A stretch of 13,194 bases of DNA from SLST01 sp964458555 (GTDB lineage Bacteria; Spirochaetota; Spirochaetia; DSM-27196; SLST01): contig CAYWJH010000091.1 in assembly GCA_964458555.1 (NCBI GenBank), forward strand, positions 1 to 13,194, read 5' to 3'. Within the stretch, counting starts at the first letter, position 1, and every line of letters begins with the position of its first letter. Below the pieces are notes generated by a model. That model did no database searches, was not told the origin of the DNA, and worked only from the letters and a program-made list of their open reading frames with translations. The translations under genes were made by a program, and so were the position numbers. Of the stretch, positions 6,446-12,691 are shown piece by piece.

Positions 6446-7606
6446 ATGTATCGGATTGGCGACGAAGAGCTCCGGGCAGTGCAGCGTGTGATCGAGAGCA
6501 AACAGATCTTCCGCTACGGGATCGGCGGCGAGTGCACGCGATTCGAGGAGAGGTACGCGGACTACGTGGGCGCGAAGCACTGCGTGATGACCGCCTCCGG
6601 GACGAACTCGCTCACCGCCGCGCTGATGGCGCTCGAGATCGGGCCCGGCGACGAGGTGATCGTGCCCGCCTGTACCTATATGGCTACCCCGATTGCGGTC
6701 CTCGCCGTGGGCGCGATCCCGGTGATCGTGGACATAGACGAGACGATGACGCTCGACCCGCGGGCGCTCGAGGCGGCGATCGCACCGCGGGTGAAGGCGG
6801 TGATTCCGGTGCACATGTGGGGCCTGCCCTGCGACATGGACGCGATCGTGTCGGTGGCGCGTGCGGCGGGGATCTACGTCGTCGAAGACGCGTGCCAGGG
6901 GGTCGGCGGGGCCTACGAGGGCCGCATGCTCGGCTCGATCGGCGACGTTGGCGCCTACAGCTTCAACTACTACAAGAACATGACCACCGGCGAGGGCGGC
7001 GCGGTCGTCACCGACAACGACGAGTGGCACACGCGCGTGATGTCGGCGGTAGACCCGTGTCGATTCTACTGGGACGGCCGCGAGGGCGCGGAACGGGGAT
7101 TCACGGCGAACGGGGCCCGCGCGAGCGAGTTCGAGGGCGCGATCCTCAACGAGCAACTGAATCGGCTGCCGGGCATGATCGAGAGCATGCGGGCGCAGAA
7201 GAAACGCATCCTCGCAGAGACCGCAGAGGCGGGCCTCGTGCCGATCCCTTCGAACAGCCCGGACTACGAGTGCGGGACGCACGTCGTGTACCGCTTCGAG
7301 AGCTCGGCGGCGGCGGACGCGTTCGCCGAGAAGGTGGGCGGGACGGTCGCGCTCAAGACGGGCAGGCACGTCTACACCGAATGGGACCCGATCCTCGAGC
7401 ACCGCGGGGGTCATCACCCGGCGATGAACCCGTACACCTTCCGCGAGAACGCCGAGTGTCGCACGGAGTACTCGACGGACATGTGTTCTGCCTCGCTCGA
7501 CATCCTCGCGCGGACCGTGTTCGTGGGCACGCACCCGGAGAACACCGCGGGCGACGTGGACGCGATAATCGCGAAGATCCGGGAAGCCGCGAGCGTCGCG
7601 GTCTGA
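6446..7606 (+). CDS. DegT/DnrJ/EryC1-family PLP aminotransferase, 386 aa
   Basis: A fold-type I PLP enzyme of the sugar aminotransferase family, which moves an amino group, usually from glutamate or glutamine, onto a keto-sugar, keto-cyclitol or similar. Seen: ASGTNSLTAAL (50-60, phosphate-binding region), DEVIVPACTYMAT (69-81), EDACQGVGG (147-155; Asp148 and Gln151 contact the cofactor ring) and the Schiff-base lysine in SFNYYKNMTTGEGG (Lys177). Length is normal and the frame intact. The start at 6446 has AGAGGAG 8 nt upstream. Relatives act on nucleotide-sugars in surface glycans, on 3-keto-sugar phosphates, or on inososes; the sequence alone does not choose. Neighbouring deacetylase and phospho-sugar enzymes favour an amino-sugar. 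The next gene converges from the other strand 65 nt later, and no classical T-tail terminator is seen, only a GC hairpin near 7623-7637. Confidence 0.9.
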   Translation: MYRIGDEELRAVQRVIESKQIFRYGIGGECTRFEERYADYVGAKHCVMTASGTNSLTAALMALEIGPGDEVIVPACTYMATPIAVLAVGAIPVIVDIDETMTLDPRALEAAIAPRVKAVIPVHMWGLPCDMDAIVSVARAAGIYVVEDACQGVGGAYEGRMLGSIGDVGAYSFNYYKNMTTGEGGAVVTDNDEWHTRVMSAVDPCRFYWDGREGAERGFTANGARASEFEGAILNEQLNRLPGMIESMRAQKKRILAETAEAGLVPIPSNSPDYECGTHVVYRFESSAAADAFAEKVGGTVALKTGRHVYTEWDPILEHRGGHHPAMNPYTFRENAECRTEYSTDMCSASLDILARTVFVGTHPENTAGDVDAIIAKIREAASVAV

Positions 7607-7671
7607 CGACCCGACGGCGGTCGGCGCGCTGCCGCGCTTCCGGGCGCCGCCGGCCGCGCCGCGACATCGGC

Positions 7672-8190
7672 CTACTCCCCCCGCCGAAACGGCTCCTCGC
7701 TTCGTCGGATGTAGTCACCGGGGCGACGCGAGATCTCCTCCGCGTCGTTCAACGAGAGCCCGCAGTGGGTCAGAAACTCCACCTGGTCGAACCCGCCGCT
7801 CTCCTGGAGTTCGTGCGCGAACAGCCGCACGAGCGAGGCGCAGATCCGCCGGTACGCGGGCCACTCCTCTGACGCGTAGATGAGCGGACGCTGGGCGTAG
7901 AGCGCGTTTGCGATGAGACGCGTATCGTGAACGGTCAATTCCTGCTCTCCTGAAAGCGTCTCGCCGGTGATCGCCGGCGGGTCGGCCCGTCGACGCGCCG
8001 CTTCTGCGCGTGTCGCCGCGGCGCGTATCGCTGCGAGCTCCCGCTTCTTCCGGTCGAGCTCTTCCTGCATCGAGCGCAGCACCTCGCGGTCCCACGCCCG
8101 GCGGTAGACGTGCTCGCGGATGCTGCTGTTCAGATGCGAGATCTCCGACATGAGCTTGCTGATCTCGCGAAGCGGATCCCGCCTGGCCAC
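7672..8190 (-). CDS. hypothetical protein with N-terminal coiled coil, 172 aa
   Basis: I do not recognise this family. Residues 1-68 are highly charged and helical with heptad-like spacing of Leu, Ile and Met (ISKLMSEISHLNSSI, then SMQEELDRKKRELAAI and an Ala/Arg-rich run), which predicts a coiled coil. A short Pro/Gly linker (70-82) leads to a second helical domain, about 85-170, containing TVHDTRLIANALYAQRPL, YRRICASLVRLFAHEL and a GLSLNDAEEISRRPGDYIR ending that looks like a small helical bundle. There is no signal peptide, membrane segment or catalytic motif. The GTG at 8190 is the furthest upstream start that makes sense; no clear Shine-Dalgarno is spaced from it. It diverges from the sensor-kinase gene across 136 nt. 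Protein-like composition and the long open frame make it a likely real gene. Confidence 0.68.
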   Translation of the reverse strand: MARRDPLREISKLMSEISHLNSSIREHVYRRAWDREVLRSMQEELDRKKRELAAIRAAATRAEAARRRADPPAITGETLSGEQELTVHDTRLIANALYAQRPLIYASEEWPAYRRICASLVRLFAHELQESGGFDQVEFLTHCGLSLNDAEEISRRPGDYIRRSEEPFRRGE

Positions 8191-8285
8191 CCCTGTCTAG
8201 TACCGCATTCTCGGTCGACCGTCCACCTCCGGCAGCGGACGATCGGGTTTCGGGCCGAGCGCTCCGATCGGGTGCCCGCGCGCCC

Positions 8286-8314
8286 TTGCACCGTTCTGCA
8301 AAAAGTGCTAATAT
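8286..8314 (+). promoter_or_regulatory. strong extended -10 promoter of the sensor kinase
   Basis: TTGCAC (8286-8291), an exact 17-nt spacer, and TAATAT (8309-8314) with TGC immediately upstream (8306-8308). This is the best -35/-10 pair in the window. Transcription should begin near 8321, only about 6 nt before the ATG at 8327, and there is no ribosome site in between, so the mRNA is essentially leaderless. Confidence 0.7.
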
Positions 8315-8326
8315 CTCGATTGTCTC

Positions 8327-9946
8327 ATGGAAGCGCTCAGCTATCACATCGCCGAGACCACGGTTCACGCGCTCGTGGTGGTCGTGGTCCACGTCTTCTT
8401 CTATCGCCGGTATCGGGACCCCAACCTCGCGTTCTGGGCCGGCGGCTGGGCGTGCTACGACGTCGCGCTCCTCGTCTCGCTCGTCGGCGACCACCTCGCC
8501 CCCGAGTCGACCGTAACGGCCGTCAACCTCCTCGCGAATCTCGCGAGCGCGGCGCTCCTGCTGCGCGGCACGCTTGGCATCGCCGGACGTCGGCTTCCGA
8601 GGTGGGCCACGGCACTCGTCGCGCTCACCGGGCTCTGGGTCGTCGCCGGGAGCGCCACCGACCTCGGGTTCGTCGCGCTCGCGATCCCGCCGTCGCTCGT
8701 CATGAGCGCGTCGATGTTCGCGCTCGGCGTCGCCTTGCTTAAGCGGCCGGGCCGATCGATGTTCGCGTCCACCTCCGCCGGCGTCGTCTTCCTCGTGTGG
8801 GGCCTCCACAAGCTCGACTATCCGTTCATCCGGCACCTCGAGCCGTTCGCTCAGGCCGGCTTCGTCCTCTCCGGGGCACTCTCGCTCGTCGCCGCGGCGG
8901 CGCTCATCCTCGCCTACGTCAACCGGCTCGACGCCGAGCGCGCCGCCACCGAGATCCGGTTGAAGGCGGTGATCGACTCGATCGGCGAGGCGGTCATCAC
9001 GGCGGACGAGACCGGCGTCGTCACCGGCGCGTACGGCGGTTGGTTCGCGGAGAACGGCTTCGCGCCCGGATCGTTCGTGGGCAGAACGCTCGAGAACGTA
9101 CTGGACCGAAACCACGACGCGATGGTCGCCGACGAGCTCGATCGCGTCCTCGCCGGAGAAACACGGCACGTGACGCTCCAGCTCGACCTGTTCGGCTCGC
9201 TGCGCTGGTTCACCTTCACCGCCTCGCCGCTGTACGGGAGGTTCCAGGCGCTCAGGGGAGTCGTGGCCGTGGGCCAGGACATTACCGAGCTCGTCGAATC
9301 GCGCAACGAGATCGCGGGTCGACTCGAGGAAAAACGGGTACTGCTCCAGGAGATCCATCACCGCGTCAAGAACAATATGCAGATCATGGCGAGCCTCCTG
9401 AGCCTTCAGGCGCCGCGTATGAAGGCTCAGGAGGACCGCGATCTCATTGAGGAGAGCTCACGACGGATCGAGACGATGGCGTACGTGCACGAACAGCTCT
9501 ACTCCTCGGGCGACATGAGCCACATCGCGATGGGAAGCTACATCACCGAGCTCTCCGAGCGCCTCGCCGAGACCTACGACGCCGGCGCTCGCGGGATCAC
9601 GATCGTGGCGGAGGTGGAAGAGATCAAGCTCGGGATCGAGCGCGCGGTACCGTGCGCGCAGATCGTGCACGAGACGGTCACCAACGCGCTAAAGCACGGA
9701 TTCGACGACGGCAACGGCGGGGAGATCCGCGTCGCGCTGCGCAACGGGGTTGTGAACCGGGTCACGCTCGTGATCGAGGACACGGGGTGCGGCATGTCGC
9801 GGCAGCCCGCCGAGCACCAGAACGGAACGCTCGGACTCAAGCTCGTGGAGCTTCTCAGCCGTCAGCTCGACGGCCAGGCGCGCTTCGAGTCGGAGCGCGG
9901 AACGAAATTCACCCTTGTCTTCCCCAAGGAGGCGCACGATGGGTAG
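8327..9946 (+). CDS. membrane sensor histidine kinase, 7TM-PAS-HisKA_2-HATPase, 539 aa
   Basis: A membrane sensor kinase. Residues 8-200 hold about seven hydrophobic segments (about 8-28, 34-56, 62-82, 93-112, 118-138, 146-164, 175-198) with a charged exit (NRLDAERAATEIRLK). A PAS domain follows (about 207-325: AVIDSIGEAVITADETG ... GVVAVGQDITEL), then a dimerisation and phosphoacceptor segment LLQEIHHRVKNNMQIMASLL (339-358) of the HisKA_2 type. His345, in HRVKN, is the probable phosphorylated residue. The ATP domain has HETVTNALKHGF (N-box Asn453) and EDTGCGM (484-490), with NGTLGLKLV as the lid end. All key residues are present. HisKA_2 kinases commonly pass phosphate to stand-alone receivers, and one lies just downstream. 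The ATG lacks a ribosome site but is placed just after a strong promoter. Its stop overlaps the start of a 30-residue ORF. Confidence 0.93.
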   Translation: MEALSYHIAETTVHALVVVVVHVFFYRRYRDPNLAFWAGGWACYDVALLVSLVGDHLAPESTVTAVNLLANLASAALLLRGTLGIAGRRLPRWATALVALTGLWVVAGSATDLGFVALAIPPSLVMSASMFALGVALLKRPGRSMFASTSAGVVFLVWGLHKLDYPFIRHLEPFAQAGFVLSGALSLVAAAALILAYVNRLDAERAATEIRLKAVIDSIGEAVITADETGVVTGAYGGWFAENGFAPGSFVGRTLENVLDRNHDAMVADELDRVLAGETRHVTLQLDLFGSLRWFTFTASPLYGRFQALRGVVAVGQDITELVESRNEIAGRLEEKRVLLQEIHHRVKNNMQIMASLLSLQAPRMKAQEDRDLIEESSRRIETMAYVHEQLYSSGDMSHIAMGSYITELSERLAETYDAGARGITIVAEVEEIKLGIERAVPCAQIVHETVTNALKHGFDDGNGGEIRVALRNGVVNRVTLVIEDTGCGMSRQPAEHQNGTLGLKLVELLSRQLDGQARFESERGTKFTLVFPKEAHDG

Positions 9947-10031
9947 CGCCACGTTTCTCGTGTGCGCGCCGTTCACTACAGCGATCGCGAAGGTGAGTTT
10001 TCAAGGCGAGCGCGCGGGGGTACCGGCGTGA
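9926..10031 (+). CDS. candidate 30-aa small ORF linking kinase and regulator
   Basis: ATG at 9939 overlaps the kinase stop (ATGGGTAG) and is preceded by a near-perfect Shine-Dalgarno AAGGAGG (9926-9932) at 6-nt spacing, the best ribosome site in the window. The frame reads MGSATFLVCAPFTTAIAK and onward to ...GERAGVPA, with its TGA (10029-10031) overlapping the GTG start (10028) of the response regulator. It may be a coupling or leader peptide, a real microprotein, or a decayed receiver start (ATFLVCAPF faintly recalls the ATILVVEDE beginning of receivers). The start coordinate given includes the ribosome site; coding is 9939-10031. No homology is claimed. Confidence 0.4.
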
Positions 10032-10387
10032 GCGGCCGCATTCTCATCGTGGAAGACGAGGCGATACCGGCGCTCGAGCTTCAACTCCGACTCGAGAGTT
10101 GGGATTACGAAGTCACCCGCACCGAGGCCGGTGGCGCCCGCGCGATCGAGGCCTCGCGCGAGGATCCGCCCGACCTGGTCATCATGGACGTCGTCCTCGC
10201 AGACGACGTCGACGGGCTGCGGGCCGCGGAGGTGATCCGCGCCGAGATCGACGTTCCGATCGTCTTCCTCACCGCGGTGGAGTCCCGAGTGGCCTCTGCC
10301 GTGGGCGACGACACGTCGTGCGCGATCGTGCCCAAGCCGTACCACACCGCCGACCTGAAGGACGCGATCGAGCGGTTACTCGCCTGA
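10028..10387 (+). CDS. single-domain response regulator (receiver only), 119 aa
   Basis: A CheY-like receiver with no output domain. Acidic pocket Glu9/Asp10 in ILIVEDE, phosphoacceptor Asp54 in LVIMDVVL, Thr82 in IVFLTA and Lys103 in VPKPYHT are all present, so it should accept phosphate. The position three before the Lys, usually an aromatic switch residue (Tyr106 of CheY), is Ile100, and the helix-4 region (ESRVASAVGDDTSCA) differs from typical regulators, so its output surface is altered. A role as phosphate sink or relay element, or as a partner-binding protein, is more likely than direct regulation. The GTG at 10028 is chosen because the receiver's first strand begins four codons later; a G-rich stretch near 10016-10021 may serve as ribosome site. 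It is coupled to the small ORF by a GTGA overlap. Cognate kinase is probably the upstream HisKA_2 protein. Confidence 0.88.
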   Translation: MSGRILIVEDEAIPALELQLRLESWDYEVTRTEAGGARAIEASREDPPDLVIMDVVLADDVDGLRAAEVIRAEIDVPIVFLTAVESRVASAVGDDTSCAIVPKPYHTADLKDAIERLLA

Positions 10388-10417
10388 TCGACCGAGCTGT
10401 CCCGGAATCGCGTGCGG

Positions 10418-10446
10418 TTCTCCCGCCACCGTGCCGATGCTATAAT
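10418..10446 (+). promoter_or_regulatory. extended -10 promoter of the hybrid kinase operon
   Basis: A perfect TATAAT (10441-10446) preceded by TGC (10438-10440). A weak -35 (TTCTCC, 10418-10423) is placed at 17 nt. The ATG at 10461 is only 14 nt after the -10, so the leader would be about 8 nt with no ribosome site. The second kinase and its regulator can thus be expressed apart from the first kinase. Confidence 0.68.
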
Positions 10447-10460
10447 CGGAGTCGCATTCT

Positions 10461-11930
10461 ATGGAAGACAGCCAGGGCCACATTCTCATCGTCGAGGACG
10501 AGCTCATCGTCGCGCACAGCATCCAGATGCGCCTGGAGCTCCACGGCTACGCCGTTGACGGGATCGCGAAAAGCGGCGAAGAGTCGCTGAAGCTGCTCGA
10601 ATCGATCACACCGGACCTGATCCTGATGGACATCCGGCTCTCCGGCGAGATCGATGGCATCGACGCGGCCGAACGGATCCGGCGCGACTATCAGATTCCG
10701 GTCATCTTCCTCACCGCGTACTCGGACGACGAGACGCTCGCCCGCGCCAAGATCACCGAGCCGTTCGGCTACATCATCAAGCCGTTCGAGACGCGCGAGC
10801 TGGTCAACAACATTGAAATCGCGCTCTACCGGCGCAAGATGAGCACCGCGCTGCACATGAGCGAAGCGCGCTTCCGCGGGCTCTTCGAGAACGCCGTGAT
10901 CGGGCTCGTCCTGCTCGACCATGACGGCGCGGTTGTCGAGGTCAACCGCGCGATGCTCGACCTGCTCGGCCACGGGACAGAGGAGGAGGTGCCTCAGGCC
11001 GACGCCATCAGACCGCTTCTGGATGCGTCGACCGACGCCGGCACGGCCACCGAGTCTCGCGCGCTTCCGGCGGCAAACCGGGCCGAGATCGCCGTCGCAC
11101 GCACCGACGGCGACGAGCGAATCCTGCAGGTCACCACCGCGGAGATCCCCAAGGCGATCAACTCGCCTCCGTACACCGCGCTCTTCGTGGAGGACGTCAC
11201 CGACCTTCGCACGTTCGAGCGTGACCTCCAGGACCGACAGCGCGCGCTGCGGGCGCTCTTCTTCAACGAGGAGACGATCCGGGAGCGCGAACGCACGAGC
11301 CTCTCGCGCGACATCCACGACGTGCTGGGCCAGATGCTGACCGCGCACAAGATGGACCTGCACTGGATCAAGTCGCACGGAGGCGCGGGGGACATGGAAT
11401 CCAGCGTCGACGAGATGATCAGCCACATTGACGAGATGATCGGATTCGTCAAACGGGTCTGTTCGCGGCTCCGCGACAGCGTGCTCGACGACTTCGGGTT
11501 CGAGGTGGCGCTCGACGAGCACCTGAAGCAGTTCCGCGAACGTTCAGAGCTCGAGATCGACGTGCAGAACGCGTGCGACGATACCAGCCTCAGCCGGGAT
11601 CTCGCGGTCTCGCTGCTGCGCATCATCCAGGAAGCGCTGACCAATATCGTCCGCCACGCGGACGCTTCCCGGGTCACGATCTCCTGCGTGCGCGAGGGCG
11701 AACGGATGATCTGGACGATCGCGGACGACGGTACGGGCTTCGATACGAGCAGCGTGGACATGGGCCGATCGCTCGGGATCGTCGGGATGAACGAGCGCGC
11801 CGCCTCGTGGGGCGGCGGCGTGGACATCTCGAGCGAGCCCGGCAGCGGCACGACGGTTCGCGTCGACATTCCGGTCTGCGACCGTGACGCGGACGCCGCC
11901 GACCGAGCGAGCGCGAGGGGCGAAGCGTGA
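10461..11930 (+). CDS. hybrid histidine kinase, REC-PAS-HisKA_3-HATPase, 489 aa
   Basis: A soluble kinase with its receiver at the N-terminus. REC occupies about 6-122, with pocket Glu12/Asp13 in ILIVEDE, phosphoacceptor Asp57 in LILMDIRL, Thr85, switch Tyr104 and Lys107 in GYIIKPF. A PAS domain follows (about 134-250, RFRGLFENAVIGLVLLDHDG to TALFVEDVTDL), then a coiled linker (250-275), then HisKA_3 with RTSLSRDIHDVLGQMLTAHK (278-297), phosphoacceptor His286. The ATP domain has IIQEALTNIVRHA (N-box Asn395), ADDGTGFD (421-428) and LGIVGMNERA (438-447), the pattern of NarX/DegS-type kinases. No membrane segment. An N-terminal receiver on a NarX-type kinase means its activity is probably set by another kinase, plausibly the upstream HisKA_2 protein. 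It overlaps the following regulator by 4 nt (GTGA), so that regulator is the expected output. Confidence 0.93.
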   Translation: MEDSQGHILIVEDELIVAHSIQMRLELHGYAVDGIAKSGEESLKLLESITPDLILMDIRLSGEIDGIDAAERIRRDYQIPVIFLTAYSDDETLARAKITEPFGYIIKPFETRELVNNIEIALYRRKMSTALHMSEARFRGLFENAVIGLVLLDHDGAVVEVNRAMLDLLGHGTEEEVPQADAIRPLLDASTDAGTATESRALPAANRAEIAVARTDGDERILQVTTAEIPKAINSPPYTALFVEDVTDLRTFERDLQDRQRALRALFFNEETIRERERTSLSRDIHDVLGQMLTAHKMDLHWIKSHGGAGDMESSVDEMISHIDEMIGFVKRVCSRLRDSVLDDFGFEVALDEHLKQFRERSELEIDVQNACDDTSLSRDLAVSLLRIIQEALTNIVRHADASRVTISCVREGERMIWTIADDGTGFDTSSVDMGRSLGIVGMNERAASWGGGVDISSEPGSGTTVRVDIPVCDRDADAADRASARGEA

Positions 11931-12556
11931 TTCGTATCGCCGTCGCCGACGACCACGCGGTCGTTCGCGCGGGACTCGTCCGCATCATCCGCGAGCAAGG
12001 CCAGATGCAGGTGGCAGGCGAGGCATCGACGATCGACGAGCTTCTTGCCATGATCCGCGAGATCGAGTGCGATATGATCCTGCTCGACGTGAACCTCCAC
12101 GGCACGACGAGCCTGGAGGCGATGAAGACGATCCGCGCGAGCTATCCGGATATCGCGGTCCTGGTGCTCTCCATGTATCCGGAGGATCAGTACGCGATCC
12201 GCTTCATCAAGGCCGGTGCGGCCGGCTACCTCACCAAGGACGCCGCGCCGGACCAGCTCGTCGAGGCGATCACCCGGATCGCCGCCGGCGGTCACTACGT
12301 CACCGCCGAGCTCGCCGAGATGGCGGTGTTCGGTTCGCAGGGCCCGAGCAGCGCCCCTCACCAGGGGCTCTCGGACCGCGAGTACGAGGTCATGCTCGGA
12401 ATCGCGCGTGGCAAGCGGATCCGCGAGCTCGCCGACGAGCTCATGCTCAGCGAGAAGACCATCAGCACCTACCGAACGCGCGTGCTCCGAAAGCTCGACT
12501 GCGAGAGCAACGCGGAGATCGTCCAGTACGCGCTGAACCACAACCTCCTCGGGTGA
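11927..12556 (+). CDS. NarL/LuxR-family response regulator, 209 aa
   Basis: A DNA-binding response regulator. Receiver residues 1-120: acidic pocket Asp8/Asp9 in VADDH, phosphoacceptor Asp54 in ILLDVNLHG, Ser82 in VLSMYPEDQYA, and Lys104 in YLTKDAAPDQL. The C-terminal LuxR-type helix-turn-helix (about 147-207) shows LSDREYEVMLGIARGKRIRE, then ELMLSEKTISTYRTRVLRKL, in which the usual VxNA/VSTHRxxI-type recognition helix is replaced by KTISTYRTRVL. The GTG start overlaps the kinase stop (GTGA), with GAGGGG at 11915-11920 6 nt upstream, so the two are translationally coupled. The partner kinase is almost certainly the upstream HisKA_3 protein, since NarL-type regulators pair with HisKA_3 kinases. 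Targets are unknown; the gap just downstream, before the chemoreceptor-like gene, contains inverted repeats it might bind. Confidence 0.93.
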   Translation: MIRIAVADDHAVVRAGLVRIIREQGQMQVAGEASTIDELLAMIREIECDMILLDVNLHGTTSLEAMKTIRASYPDIAVLVLSMYPEDQYAIRFIKAGAAGYLTKDAAPDQLVEAITRIAAGGHYVTAELAEMAVFGSQGPSSAPHQGLSDREYEVMLGIARGKRIRELADELMLSEKTISTYRTRVLRKLDCESNAEIVQYALNHNLLG

Positions 12557-12559
12557 GCG

Positions 12560-12578
12560 TGTAGGCATTTCTCCTACA
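12560..12578. repeat. inverted repeat after the NarL-type regulator
   Basis: TGTAGG (12560-12565), 7-nt loop, CCTACA (12573-12578), with a further GTGTAG at 12583-12588. The hairpin begins 4 nt after the regulator stop codon. No T tract follows, so it is either a weak terminator or a binding site for a dimeric regulator. Confidence 0.4.
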
Positions 12579-12645
12579 AGAAGTGTAGCAGTCCTCTGAT
12601 CGATTCCGCTGCGGCGAGGGAGTAGTATGCGGAACGTACGGCGAG

Positions 12646-12662
12646 TCCCGGTGATACCGGGA
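12646..12662 (+). promoter_or_regulatory. hairpin in the leader of the chemoreceptor-like gene
   Basis: TCCCGGT (12646-12652), loop GAT, ACCGGGA (12656-12662): a perfect 7-bp stem with no T tract after it, 18 nt before the GGAGGGAG ribosome site. It could be a leader-RNA stem affecting stability or translation, or a DNA operator. No convincing -10 or sigma-28 element was found nearby. Confidence 0.4.
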
Positions 12663-12691
12663 TCGGCCGATTCCATCGTAGGAGGGAGATA

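Noticed and set aside
5193..7534. Two overlapping 411-codon minus-strand frames opposite the deacetylase and aminotransferase
   Set aside because: Composition is that of antisense reading (many Arg, His, Val, Pro) and the plus-strand genes are unmistakable.
7715..9361. A 548-codon minus-strand open frame opposite the first sensor kinase
   Set aside because: Arg/Glu/Asp/Gly-rich shadow of the kinase; it also overlaps the better-supported coiled-coil gene in another frame.
12666..12673. GCCGATTC as a sigma-28 (FliA) -10 for the chemoreceptor-like gene
   Set aside because: No TAAA-like -35 at 15 nt; the sequence there is CCCG inside a hairpin arm.
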